Assembly (NCBI GenBank): GCA_963971535.1
Contig: OZ020594.1
Span: 115,727,127 to 115,791,126 of the forward strand
Direction of reading: 5' to 3'
Origin: Notolepis coatsorum
Taxonomy: Eukaryota; Chordata; Actinopteri; Aulopiformes; Paralepididae
Length of the DNA stretch: 64,000 nucleotides
Part shown: in pieces, positions 11,693-21,254 of the stretch
How the letters are laid out: each line of letters begins with the position of its first letter
How positions within the stretch are numbered: the first letter of the stretch is position 1
The notes under the pieces: generated by a model
What the model was told of the DNA's origin: nothing
Seen by the model: only the letters and a program-made list of their open reading frames with translations
Databases searched by the model: none
Program-made: the position numbers and the translations under genes

Positions 11693-12474
11693 TACATTGA
11701 GGGATGAGTTACGTTCGTGTTATGAGATTAAGCAAGGTCTGCAGCATACACTCAGTTATAGAAAGGTTTCTATCTTGGCCTGACGCTCCACATGCAGGTA
11801 GAAGCTGGTTGTATGATCTGTTGCTTACACGCAAAGTAAGGTTGATCCACAACACTGTTGTGTTAGTTGCAGTAATACTCGTATACACACGTTCCACGGC
11901 CTAGCCGTTATACTCTCTGTCAGTGTTTTTCTTTGTACAACATGGGATGCGGGTGTAGGATTCACACACACATACGACTTGGTTTTGTTGTAAAACCCTG
12001 TTCACAGTCTGTGGGTAGCGTGCATTGTATTAGCTTGCGCTATGCATTAGCATTCTACCAAAGGTCTCATATGCTACAGTTGTTATTGTGTGTAGGGGGA
12101 AGGGTTTTTGTGAGGGGGTGCCGAATAAACCCCTCCTTCCCACTTGATTGGTCAAGGGGGTTTTCTCATCTCCTGTTGGGCCAGTCAGAGCCAAGCCGTT
12201 CAACACCTTGGCTGGGGAGGGGGGGGGGGGGAAGGGTTGTCCTGACGCGGCTCCTATTACAAACAGGAGTTGTGTGCAGGGTTTCCCCCCGTCATAGCAT
12301 ACGAGTACGTTGCTATGACGACGGCTTCCGTGAGTTAGATCTTTACGTAAGGTCTGTGGTGTCAAAGTGTCGGGTTAGAGCGTAGGGCTTACGGGTCTGC
12401 TACGCTCGATTTATGTGTAACTTGAGTCAGTTGGTCACGTGACTCGCAGTTGCCATGTCTTTTTCATGCTATGC

Positions 12475-12688
12475 ATATGTTTGTCTCAAGGCTCTGTACC
12501 ATTATTACTATCTAAAATGTAATAATTGTGGAATATTATTACTGTAATGAGCTGTATGTGTATGATCCAAGCATCCTATGATCCTCATAGGAGCATAACA
12601 GAAAAAAGCATTCCATGTGAAGGTATTCTGTATCTTTGCATGTCAACTAATAAAGAAACTTGAAACTTGAACTTGAACTTGAACTTGC
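12475..12688 (+). mobile_element. Short L2-type LINE 3' end, inserted in DIRS A
   Basis: It ends with ATGTCAACTAATAAAGAAAC and an (ACTTGA)n tail like that of the L2 copies at 7500 and 24020. It is absent from the matching place in DIRS-like copy B. Confidence 0.75.
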
Positions 12689-13478
12689 TACGACTCATGT
12701 GGGAAGGCTTTCTGGGGAATTTCGGTCTAAACCCTCTAAGTAAGGGGTGACTGGATGTAAAAATATAAATAGTTTTTACTCCCGGCTGTGCAGACTGGGA
12801 TTCATGCTGTGGGTGCTTCCTTCTTTTTTATTAAAAAGAGTTGGGGTTAGGAAGCATCAAACCCCTCTTGTCGTTCCCCTGGGCGCCTTGGGGATTCAAT
12901 GACAGGTCTAACTAGCCTGTTTATTGATGTGGTTGTGTCCCGACGCACGCATAGTGCTAGCTCGGGGTGTTCTGTTGAACATCAGGCGACTGACTGGCGC
13001 GCCTTGGTTGCTTGGGGTTAAAACAGCGTTTTTATAAAGCAACTGGGATGGAGGTTTTTCCTCTTCCGACGACCTGTGTTGGTTGTCAACGGATTCTCGT
13101 TCATATCTGGGGGATGATGACGGAATGGATCTGAACATATGTAGAGGGGTCTCACGCCCTGGGGGTGGGCCACCGGGCGTGGTTCGCACCGAACGGCTGG
13201 GTGGCGCCTTCTTTTCATGTTTTAAGATCAACACGCATATCTGCCCCTTCTCCTGGAGTAGGCATGTCGGCGTGGTTAGGGCACGGGACTGGTTCTGGTC
13301 ACGCTGGTCCGGATCAGTTAAACCCGTTGTCCGCCGGGGATGCAGATCTGCTGTTCTGGTACCCTGAGGGACTTGGGCTTTTTTCAGGGGGAAAAAATGC
13401 CAGGTCGGTCCGGGTGTCACAGGGTTAGGCGCTATGGAGACCCTTGTTGGGGATTTTGTACTCCGCACTGTCGTAATG

Positions 13479-13597
13479 GCTTACGGCCATGCCAACCTGT
13501 ACACGCCCGATCTCGTCAGATCTCGGCCGCTACGCAGGTGGGTCCTGGTTAGTACTTGGTTGGGAGACCGCCTGGGAATACCAAGTACGGTGTGCTT
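13479..13597 (+). ncRNA. 5S rRNA-derived sequence inside DIRS-like copy A
   Basis: These 119 bp align over their whole length with vertebrate 5S rRNA. It begins GCTTACGGCCATGCCAACCT and continues with ACGCCCGATCTCGTCAGATC. The internal promoter end GGTTAGTACTTGGTTGGGAG is present, followed by ACCGCCTGGGAATACCA. Differences from the canonical gene, for example GGCCGCTACGCAGG in place of the usual GGAAGCTAAGCAGGG, are shared with copy B. It is therefore a captured 5S sequence inherited by the element family rather than a ribosomal locus. The downstream box is well kept, but whether RNA polymerase III uses it is unknown. Confidence 0.88.
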
Positions 13598-14745
13598 GGG
13601 GCTGGTTCTCCATTATTTTCGCTCTTCTCTCACGCATGGCGAAGAGGGGCCTGTTGGGGTGGTCTTTGACCTCCTCGGGTGACCCTGTGCTTCCCGTATC
13701 GCCGGGCCCAGTCCGAAGTAATGTTTCGTCGACCCGTAGGCCTGGGATAAGCCTGTTGGAAACTGAAACACTTGTCCTGCGGTAGTATGCCCGCAGGTAT
13801 GTTTTGGAGTTTTTTCTTGAGGGGTTATAGGACCAACCACTGCATAGGGTAACGACAGGGTGGTTGGTTCTCTGGTGTGTTGGAGCAGAGTCAACTCCCG
13901 GGTTACCAGGTTGAGTGTGCCCCTGCATGTTCATGACATCTGCCAATCGTGTCAGCCTTCGCTGCCTCATACCCGCTGTTTTTTTTTTTTTTAACAGAGG
14001 CTTTGTCATGGTGATCAACAACGCCAGCATACGCCCCTTCCGCCGGGGCGGCTGTTTTCAGCTGACCCCTCTGGCGCCTGTCTCGTCTGCAGTGCTCCAG
14101 GCTCAGGTTACAGCCTGTTGCCTGGTTTCCCCGGTGCGCTGCCTGCTTCCGTTGGTAAACCTTTTTTGTGCTTACGGCCATGCTGACTGCCTGTGCTGCA
14201 GGGTCAGTGTGCCAGGCGGTGTGCTATTGGGGGGAAAGGGCCCGCTCTTGAGAGGGGCCTTATCCGAATACGCTGGCGATGTGGGGGGCGGTGTCACTAA
14301 GTGACCACCTGGTGGGGTCTTGATGCCTGGCGTCATTGACCTCTCCGGGCCCCCGTTTTCCAGGGGATCCAGTCCCTTTGGTGGGTCTGGGTCTTCCTTC
14401 ACGCTCCGCTGCTACGGCCTTGCCACGGGGTTGGGTTTGCTCTTGACCCCGTGATTTCTGGGGGCAGTAACGAGGTTGTTCCTTCCGTTCGTTCCCGGGT
14501 GGCATGCGGGTTGTGCGTGTGTGTAGTCGTGGGGTCAGGCCACGGTCTGCTCACCCTGTGCGTTGAGTTGCTTGAGTGCCTCTTCGCACGGTCGGGTCCG
14601 TCGCCCTCCCGGGAACCTCCAATAGGGGGGGTGCCCTCCATTAGGGGGGGTCGGGGGGGCTCGGTCCTCCCTGATCTGATGGTTGTGGGGGGCCTCAGCG
14701 GGGTGTATTTGTCGGCCGATGGCTCTCTCTTGGCCTCCCTTGTGC

Positions 14746-14815
14746 AGAGAGTGACGCCGAGCGAGAGCCATACGACACAGAGTAATGTGAGTAATGGTGA
14801 CGCTCGGCGTCCGAC
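14746..14815 (+). repeat. Internal complementary region of DIRS-like copy A
   Basis: GAGAGTGACGCCGAGCGAGA and the bases after it are the exact complement of the element's left end. They are followed by GTGAGTAATGGTGAC, the complement of its right end. About 30 bp around the expected GTT junction are missing compared with copy B (28384-28470). Such a region is a hallmark of DIRS elements. Confidence 0.8.
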
Positions 14816-14832
14816 GCCGCTGCAGCCCTTGA

Positions 14833-15037
14833 TCTCACCTTGTGGTGAAAGCTTGGGAAGGAGGCGAGTAGGTGGCCACACACATGCTTATGAAGGTAAG
14901 CTGATAGGGGTGTGGTCAGACGAATATTGGGATGTAAAGGTACATTGTGGAATTTTTATTCAGTGCGCGTGCACAGGCGAGGTACAGTGCAGAGAGTCAC
15001 CATTACTCACAGAACTTGGTTATAGTCATAACCTATC
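14833..15037 (-). repeat. Right inverted terminal repeat of DIRS-like copy A
   Basis: It is inverted relative to 9481-9680 and ends with an extension (AGAACTTGGTTATAGTCATA, then ACCTATC) before GTT. The same extension occurs at the matching end of copy B (28132-28165, inverted). Confidence 0.85.
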
Positions 15038-15040
15038 GTT

Positions 15041-15166
15041 AAAGCTGCTGCGGTCAGGCAAGCGCCTCCGCATACATGCAGCAAGAACAGAGAGACTCAG
15101 ACTCAGCTTTTTCCGACAGGCCATCAGAACACTTAACACTGATCTCTCCACACACAAGCACACATG

Positions 15167-15214
<48 letters not shown>

Positions 15215-15515
15215 CTCTCTCACAAACACACTACAAAAAAGGTCACTTTAAAAAACACAACTGTATATTTGTATATTATTATATATAGTATAGTACTCTG
15301 TACTCATTAACTTTAATTCTTAAGCTTAGCATTGTATAGTATTTTATCCGTATTACTTGTTATCATGTCTATTTTATTATCTATTCTATTTTATTATTCT
15401 ATTTTTGCACAATCAAGGCGGGCATGGCCACCTTCATTTCACTACATGTCTCGTGTATGTATGTGACGAATAAATCTCTTGAAAGAACCGTACTCCCGTT
15501 GTGTTTTTTCTTGAA
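15041..15515 (+). pseudogene. L2-like LINE (family B), 3' half of split copy
   Basis: The LINE frame resumes directly after the DIRS-like element with AAAGCTGCTGCGGTCAGGCA (KLLRSGK). It continues RLSFFRQAIRTLNTDLSTHK to a TGA at 15165-15167. A (CA)n tract (about 15170-15209), an AT-rich 3'UTR and an AATAAA followed by a CTTGAATCTTGAA tail complete the element. Joining across the insertion at a single GTT keeps the reading frame, which fixes the insertion point. Confidence 0.85.
15169..15209. repeat. (CA)n microsatellite
   Basis: About 20 CA dinucleotides in the 3'UTR of the L2 copy. Confidence 0.95.
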
Positions 15516-15885
15516 TCTTGAAATGGGACATACATTTTTTGTAACATATATTTTTACCTTATGTTATAGGATCCATTTAGTAGTAAATGGAAATTGAAAT
15601 GGCTGGAAAGTACTGATGGGTAATTTCTTTTGGTGATATAATGCAAATCTTTTTTGCATTTCATGTGAGATTTAAAATAAAGTTAGATTTATTGGAATAT
15701 GGAGATTTTTTTCAGATTCATCACAGTATTATGTCACCTTGAAAATTATGGTAATGAGAATCATGGAAAAACATTCATAGAAAGAATGAATGGGGATATA
15801 TTTAGAAAGGTTTTGCCTAGTCTTTGCATGATTTATTTCAAGAATCTGTATGAACACTGAAGATGGATTTACCCTTTAGAGCCTT
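15516..15885. other. AT-rich intronic sequence
   Basis: No gene or recognisable repeat seen. Confidence 0.4.
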
Positions 15886-15887
15886 AC

Positions 15888-16032
15888 CTCCTCCTTCATT
15901 CACAGATCCTTTAAGTCCTGGTGTTTTAATGCAGTCCACCAAGTAGACAGACAGCTCCTTTAGTTCCAGCTAAGAGAGGTGACTGCGAGATGCCATCTCC
16001 TCCACTGTACTGGAGATCAGTGGGGCTGTGGC
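15888..16032 (-). CDS. Exon 2 of candidate acidic zinc-finger-type protein gene
   Basis: Minus-strand exon between acceptor TTTTTAG (AG at 16034-16033) and donor GGAG|GTAAGG (GT at 15887-15886). It encodes ATAPLISSTVEEMASRSHLS, one in-frame TAG (15972-15970), then LELKELSVYLVDCIKTPGLK and GSVNEGG. Its phases (0 at the start, one base left at the end) match both the exon at 17913-17824 and the exon starting at 1586. The TAG lies in cctctcttag, itself a good splice acceptor, so a shorter exon from 15969 would keep frame and avoid the stop. Otherwise the stop marks a pseudogene or a sequence error. The product is unknown; similar segments occur in my memory in teleost multigene families. Confidence 0.6.
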
Positions 16033-16204
16033 CTAAAAACACCAGATAAAAAACAGTAACAATAAGAGTCTTGCAAAGTACAACGTTCACTTTCCCCAGA
16101 GTAATTGTAGATTGACGGGTTTGGCTGAGTGTTTATTTTTTATTTTTATGTTAGACATGTCTTGTCAGTGGTACTTGATGGTGAGAATGTCACCTTAAAG
16201 GGAT

Positions 16205-17110
16205 AGTTCAGAGTTGTGGACATCAAGTGGTGAAATTAAATAGTGGTGAAAAGAAAATCTGGATGAACCACAACCTTCTTCAACTCAACAGTACTAAAAC
16301 TGAAATCCTTCTAATAGGCCCACTTCACCTTCTCCGTAAAAACCCTGACTGCTCCATATCCATCAACAACCACTCTATCCTCCCCTCCCCCACAGTGAAA
16401 AACTATTCTAGGGGTGCTCCAGTAGCACACCATGTTACCGCGCTGCGTCGCGGGACTCCGTGCTGCGTCACGGATCTGGTTGACTCCGAGTTCGATTCCC
16501 GGACTCGCCGTCATTTGCCGAATGTCTCCCCCTGCTCTCTCTCCCGTTTCACCCTACAACTGTCGGTCATGCTTGACCAGAAAAGCGATAAACGCTAAAA
16601 AGTAAAGTTTAAAAAAAAAGGAAAACTATTCTATTTGACCCCAAACTATAATTCGAACCACACATCAATAACATCATCAAGATATGATACTTTCACCTCA
16701 GGAACATTTCCCGCATTAGGTTCCTGCCCTCATTTTCTCCCATCTAGAGATTATTGTAATGCATTGCTCAATGGATCAACATCTAAATCCCTCCATAAAC
16801 TTCAACTAGTTCAGAACACCTCAGCCCGCATCATCACCCGCTGGCAAGTTCTCCCACATCACACCTGTCCTCTCCTCACTACACTGGCTCCCTGTTAAGT
16901 ATAGGATTGACTTTAAGATCTGTCTTCTCACTTACAAAGCCCTCCACTCCCTAGCACCTGCCTACATCTACACCATCCTTCAATACTACACTCCCGCCCA
17001 CTCACTCCGCTCATCCAACTTAGCCCTTCTGAGCACATCACACTACTGCCTTAGTTAAGTCCACAGAAAACAAATCATTCTCCGACTCGGCTCCCCGAAT
17101 GAAAATAAGT
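16205..17110 (+). pseudogene. Degenerate LINE RT C-terminal region
   Basis: The frame from 16227 reads IWMNHNLLQLNSTKTEILLI and SISINNHSILPSPTVKN, a well-known RT thumb/C-terminal motif of fish LINEs. After the SINE insertion at 16410-16621 it continues through several frames (FEPHINNI, YFHLRNISRIRFL, DYCNALLNGSTSKSLHKLQL, ARIITR). Multiple frameshifts show that it is dead. Confidence 0.8.
16410..16621 (+). mobile_element. tRNA-derived SINE
   Basis: A roughly 210-bp unit starts ggggtgctccagtagcacac, carries a B-box-like gagttcgattccc at about 16489-16501 and ends in an A-rich tail. It is flanked by a target-site duplication AAAACTATTCT (16399-16409 and 16622-16632). It interrupts the LINE frame at that exact place, which confirms the borders. 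Confidence 0.85.
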
Positions 17111-17125
17111 TCTAACCAGAGTGCA

Positions 17126-17530
17126 AATGTAACAGATAAAGTATATATACAGATCAACTTGGGATTGGTCGCTCCCTGTTCAGGAGACTCAGGCGTATAC
17201 AAGTCTATTGGATCATGTCTCCAGCACCCCCACAGCCGTAGCTAAAACCACTTAATGTCAAGGCTCTCATCCACATTCATTCATTTTCTCCCCCGCTCTC
17301 TCCCCCGAGCTCAATGTAACACTGAAGTGCAGTGGTCTATAGAGTGTAATGGCATGCCTTCACCTGGAGGGGGACTCTAGGCTAAGTCCGTTGACCCTTA
17401 ACCTCTCACTATAAATGAGACCCAGCCGTGTTGTGTGTGCTCTCTCCTGTACCCTGAAGATGATTAATAAACGTGCACAAACTACTAGTTGGTGTCTGTT
17501 GATTGAATGGGACTAAGCTAAGATACTACA
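17126..17530 (+). mobile_element. Possible solo LTR
   Basis: The stretch has a TATA-like ctcactataaatgagac at about 17407 followed, 60 bp on, by AATAAACGTGCACAA (17466). It starts near TGTAACA and ends near TACTACA. The promoter-then-polyA spacing is typical of an LTR. No matching second copy or target duplication was found. Confidence 0.4.
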
Positions 17531-17823
17531 CTTATGTTGATCTGATAAACATATTACAAACAAATTGACAATGAATGTCTTTACAGCTACACACAGCTAT
17601 CAGATGCAGCTTCCGGTATCGGGAGAAATGTAACATTATTGTGAAGAGAATTACGTCGCTGCAGATGCTAGCAGTTAGGTAAAGTACTACGAATGTAAAA
17701 CATTTGGATTTTTTTACGATTAAGCTGTGATTGTACAACTTCAAGGCTCCTTTCGATCGCCGTGCTGCTGCAAGCTAGGAAGGAGCAATAAGAGGAAAAC
17801 AATGTGAACATAATTGTACTTAC

Positions 17824-17913
17824 AGATGTTGTGGTGTCCACAGTCTGATCTGTTTCCACAAGAAGAAGGTTTTGATCCAGATGTGAAGTCTTGGTCCAGT
17901 ACAGTTCTGCCAC
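17824..17913 (-). CDS. Exon 1 of candidate acidic zinc-finger-type protein gene
   Basis: Minus-strand ATG at 17913 opens a 30-codon frame, MAELYWTKTSHLDQNLLLVE then TDQTVDTTTS. It ends at a consensus donor ACATCT|GTAAGTA (GT at 17823-17822), phase 0, which fits the exon starting at 16032. The 5' half of the exon is part of a 62-bp duplication (17862-17923 and 17924-17985); in the upstream copy the corresponding ATG is destroyed. The upstream side (18000-18240) would be 5'UTR/promoter, followed by the 65-bp CRE/YY1 repeats. Called as a host gene only through the agreement of three exon phases. Confidence 0.5.
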
Positions 17914-17985
17914 AGAGACGTTAGAAGAAGGTTTTGATCCAGATGTGAAGTCTTGGTCAAGTACAGTTATGCCACAGAGACGTTA
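17862..17985. repeat. 62-bp tandem duplication
   Basis: Two copies of gaaggttttgatccagatgt plus its following 42 bp, about 95% identical, overlap the start codon of exon 1. Confidence 0.9.
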
Positions 17986-18235
17986 GAAAGAGACTAGTTT
18001 AATTGTGTCCAACATGTCTCTCTGGTCCGACTCACAACAAAGGTCTGGATCCTTGATCTGGTTCACACTCTGGTTAAAAGTCAGTAATGTTTGCACGGAG
18101 GAGTTGACAGTGACCGATAACACATGTGTTGTGTTTAACTTGTCCTTGATAACGGGTTTGTACAGAGAAGCGAGTTAAAAGCTCCTCATTGTAAATAGTC
18201 TGGCTGTAGAAACGTTTGCTGCTAACAGTGATGCA

Positions 18236-18495
18236 CAGCCATCTTAGATGACATCACGCCCCTGGTAACTCGCTCCGGTCGCCCCGTAGGCTCCTCCCCT
18301 CAGCCATCTTAGATGACGTCATGCCCCTGGTAACTCGCTCCGGTCTCCCCGTAGACTCCTCCCCTCAGCCATCTTAGATGACGTCACGCCCCTGGTAACT
18401 CGCTCCGGTCGCCCCGTAGACTCCTCCCCTCAGCCATCTTAGATGACGTCATGCCCCTGGTAACTGGCTCCGGTCGCCCCGTAGACTCCTACCCT
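18236..18495. promoter_or_regulatory. 4 x 65-bp repeat with CRE and YY1-like sites
   Basis: Four exact-period copies start at 18236, 18301, 18366 and 18431. Each has CAGCCATCTT (reverse complement AAGATGGCTG, a YY1-type site), TGACGTCA or a one-base variant (CRE/ATF palindrome), and a GC-rich ctcctcccct. The array lies just upstream of the predicted exon 1 on the minus strand. A promoter role is inference from position and motifs. Confidence 0.6.
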
Positions 18496-18539
18496 TGGTT
18501 GAATCACGACATCTGTGAGCTCAGACTTATTATTATCAT

Positions 18540-18776
18540 TTAATTTTTTCTTGTTTAAACTGTGGATTGTTTGTTTCTTTGTATATGGTATTAATTATTA
18601 TTTTATGTAAATTAGGTTGTACGCCGACAATCAAGTAATACTTGTTTAGTTTAGGAATAAGAAATTCTTCTTCCTGCTCCTTTTGCACATGGTATGGTAT
18701 TTATGATTTTGTATGAAAAACTATGATTGTATTGTTTCCATGTGGCAAATAAAACTCTGAATCTGAATCTGAAGTG
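18540..18776 (+). mobile_element. LINE 3' end with (TGAATC)n tail
   Basis: AT-rich 3'UTR ending in AATAAAACTCTGAATCTGAA, typical of L2/Rex-type 3' ends; no coding part remains. Confidence 0.5.
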
Positions 18777-18830
18777 TCGCAAAACAGAGGCAATGGAAAT
18801 CTTCCAACCTCCAAGCATAGATATATATTT

Positions 18831-18928
18831 AAGCATTACATCACACGCAGGAGTGGTTTGTGAACAATAAACCATGCCTAGGGGTGGTTTATTTTTCACA
18901 AATCACGACTGCAAGTGGTGTAATGCTT
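18831..18928. mobile_element. MITE-like imperfect palindrome
   Basis: AAGCATTACATCAC at the left end pairs with GTGGTGTAATGCTT at the right. Inside, TGGTTTGTGAACAATAAACC pairs with GGTTTATTTTTCACAAATCA. The 98-bp unit folds into one long hairpin. Confidence 0.7.
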
Positions 18929-19045
18929 TTATACAACTGCCACATTCATCCAACCTTATTGCTATACAATAAACACACATTAATCGAAGATTTATTGAAA
19001 AAACCATCCGCCAGAAAAAGTAGTTCCCACAACAACAAAAAAGAC

Positions 19046-19385
19046 AAGTTGCCTCCATGTGGAAGCAGCTCGGAAGTGCATCCAACCAACTAACACATCC
19101 AACTGTGTGTTATTGGAATGATTGAGAGAAGTTGCCTCCATGTGGAAGCAGCTCGGAAGTGCATCCAACCAACTAACACATCCAACTGTGTGTTATTGGA
19201 ATGATTGAGAGAAGTTGCCTCCATGTGGAAGCAGCTCGAAAGTGCATCCAACCAACTAACACATCCAACTGTGTGTTATTGGAATGATTGAGAGAAGTTG
19301 CCTCCATGTGTAAGCAGCTCGGAAGTGCATCCAACGGATCCAACAAACTAACACATCCAACTGTGTGTTATTGGAATGATTGATT
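19046..19385. repeat. 83-bp tandem repeat, four copies
   Basis: Units start at 19046, 19129, 19212 and 19295 with aagttgcctccatgtggaag. They end with a near-palindrome AACACATCCAACTGTGTGTT. The last unit has a 9-bp duplication (ggatccaac). Confidence 0.92.
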
Positions 19386-19540
19386 GAACACTTTATTACC
19401 AGATGCAGAATGGGTACAATACAGTACGGCTCAATACACACAATTGTTAAGGGGATGCAGACCAGAGAAAGACTTTATGACATACAGTACCAGATTTACA
19501 ATAAACCTACTTTAGAGGGCCTAAACTTAACCAGTTGGAA
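19378..19540 (-). mobile_element. LINE family Y 3' end
   Basis: (TGAT)n tail, then cagatgcagaatgggtacaa and ttaaggggatgcagaccaga. These match the 3'UTR of the LINE at 61263-64000. Confidence 0.8.
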
Positions 19541-19663
19541 ACCAGGCGTACAGTAATAAAATGTGCAATCAATCAATCAATCAATTCAATAGGCCATGCT
19601 CACTTAAAACAGCGCAGCACTCAGCTGCTTCTATGTCTCTCAGTCTTCCACCGTTTCAGACAG

Positions 19664-19721
<58 letters not shown>

Positions 19722-19750
19722 GTGCGTGTGCGTGTGCGTGTGTGTGGGTG
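19664..19750. repeat. (TG)n microsatellite
   Basis: About 40 TG units with GC interruptions. Confidence 0.95.
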
Positions 19751-20289
19751 TGCCAGACAGTGTACGTGAGTGAGTGAGCTCTGCAGTCAGGGGCAAGGAA
19801 GAAATTATTTAAAAAATAATCAATCAATCAATCCGCGATTTTTCTTTTGTTCCACAATGACTCATGACCCATCAATTACATCATCCAACATTGTTTAAAG
19901 GACTAAGACATTCGCCGTGACAGAATCGCTTTATATTTAGTCGTTATGACGCTATCAACATATCCATTTGTTAAAGATTATTGTCCGCCATCTTGTTTTT
20001 TCCGAGAAATCCGCACGGCGGAGTGATGTGATTCGGTTGTGGGCGGGTCCTGGGACCAGGAGCGTGGATTGTGACAGATACATACGTGTAAATGGACTGT
20101 TTCAGCCAATCAAAATCGAGAAATTTGCATGCCGTTGTATAAATATTATATAAACATGCCTCCAAGTACATCGTGTCTATCTCAAAGAGTTGTTTTTTGT
20201 AAACAAAGTTGCTGATGTAAGGGCAAACATCCCCCCCTCCTCTTCCCTCTCTGTCCATTGAGCAGTTTTTCGGCTGTCTCCCTGACAGA

Positions 20290-20425
20290 CCTAACAGCCC
20301 CCTAGATATTGTACCCACATCCATGCTCAAGGAGGTTTTTAGTTCTGTTGGCCCTAGCTTAGTAACCATCATCAACAAGTCACTAGTCTCTGGCTCTGTC
20401 CCAGTTTATTTTAAAGTAACGTTGC
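20290..20425 (+). pseudogene. LINE RT fragment
   Basis: The plus frame reads PLDIVPTSMLKEVFSSVGPS, then LVTIINKSLVSGSVPVYFKV. This is the block preceding the first RT motif in fish LINEs (compare IPT-LKE-GP-IINSSL-SG-VP-FK). Only this block is retained. Confidence 0.7.
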
Positions 20426-20537
20426 ATTTGTTCGGTACACAGCGCATAGCCTACTTGACCAAAGGTCCCAACCAAGGTCCCAATTCTCACAGAATACGGT
20501 ATATACAGCATATATGTGTAGGTGTATAGGTATATAC

Positions 20538-20632
20538 CAGTGGAGGCTGCTGACCAAATTTTTAGGTGAAGCACAAATGATTATATTATATTATATATTA
20601 AATAATATTTTTAAAACATCCCCCACTGTGTG
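20538..20632. repeat. Interspersed repeat, also at 52575-52670
   Basis: The sequence tggaggctgctgaccaaatt plus an AT-rich ttatattatattatatatta segment occurs at both places. Class unknown. Confidence 0.75.
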
Positions 20633-20639
20633 TCAGTGG

Positions 20640-20890
20640 ACACAGATGAAAACATATTAACATTAGGTGACAGCGGACCTGACCAGATGAAAAGATATTA
20701 GGTGACAGCGCACCTGACCAGATGAAATCATATTAGGTGACAGCGCACCTGACCAGATGAAATCATATTAGGTGACAGCGCACCTGACCAGATCAAAACA
20801 TATTAGGTGACAGCGCACCTGATCAGATCAAAACATTTTAGGTGACAGCGCACCTGACCAGATCAAAACATATTAGGTGAAGGTGACAAG
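20640..20890. repeat. 35-bp tandem repeat, about seven copies
   Basis: ggtgacagcgcacctgacca recurs every 35 bp at 20666, 20701, 20736, 20771, 20806, 20841 and 20876. Confidence 0.93.
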
Positions 20891-20894
20891 GAAG

Positions 20895-21252
20895 TCACAG
20901 ACTCATACCCCCCCGACACTCAACTAACCGCCTCGGACAGTCCTTCATACCAGTGGCCATCAGGCTCCACAACAGTGGGCAGCGACTGCTGCCAGACATC
21001 GACCTAGAACTAATAGGAACCCAAGTAGGACAATAACACTACCTTATGCATACTGCACCTTATGTGGATACTGTGATACTGTGAATAATGAATAATGTAT
21101 ATTTCAGTTAGTTAGATAGTAAATTATATTGACCTATTTGTTTACACTGCTTGTGTTGTTTTCACTACCTGTACCCCCCCCCCCCCCCCCTTCCCCCATG
21201 CTGCTATGATGCCTGAATTTCCCCAAGGGGATCAATAAATCTTATCTTAAAA
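20895..21252 (+). mobile_element. LINE 3' end fragment
   Basis: The frame FIPVAIRLHNSGQRLLPDID, a 3'UTR with a C16 run and the end AATTTCCCCAAGGGGATCAA TAAATC form a typical 3' end of an L2/Rex-type LINE. Confidence 0.65.
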
Positions 21253-21254
21253 GG

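Larger units (their letters stand above)
9481..15037 (+). mobile_element. DIRS-like non-autonomous retroelement, copy A
   Basis: This 5557-bp unit is inserted in an L2 LINE exactly between CCT and GTTAAAG. GTT occurs at both junctions (9481-9483 and 15038-15040) and there is no longer target duplication, as expected for tyrosine-recombinase integration. The outer ~200 bp (9481-9680 and 14833-15037) are inverted repeats of each other. Next to the right terminal repeat, an internal complementary region (about 14746-14815) joins the complements of the left end (GCCGAGCGAGAGCCATACGA) and the right end (GTGAGTAATGGTGAC). Between the terminal repeats lie a broken gag (9790-11444) and about 3.3 kb without coding potential that contains a 5S rRNA-like sequence. 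Two later insertions (11605-11692 and 12475-12688) lie in it. No reverse transcriptase, methylase or recombinase frame is visible, so it must have moved using another element's enzymes. Confidence 0.8.

Noticed and set aside
11933-12385. 150-codon frame in the DIRS body
   Set aside because: It is not conserved as a frame in copy B and contains a G13 tract; no protein motif.
13479-13597. A genuine 5S ribosomal RNA gene
   Set aside because: It lies inside a mobile element, shares derived changes with the second element copy and is not in a 5S tandem array, so it is called 5S-derived.
14160-14200. Second 5S-like start (gcttacggccatgctg)
   Set aside because: Only about 12 bases match and the rest does not follow 5S; probably chance.
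14451-15167. 238-codon plus-strand frame
   Set aside because: A chimera: non-coding DIRS body and terminal repeat read through into the resumed L2 frame at 15041; only the last ~40 codons are genuine L2.
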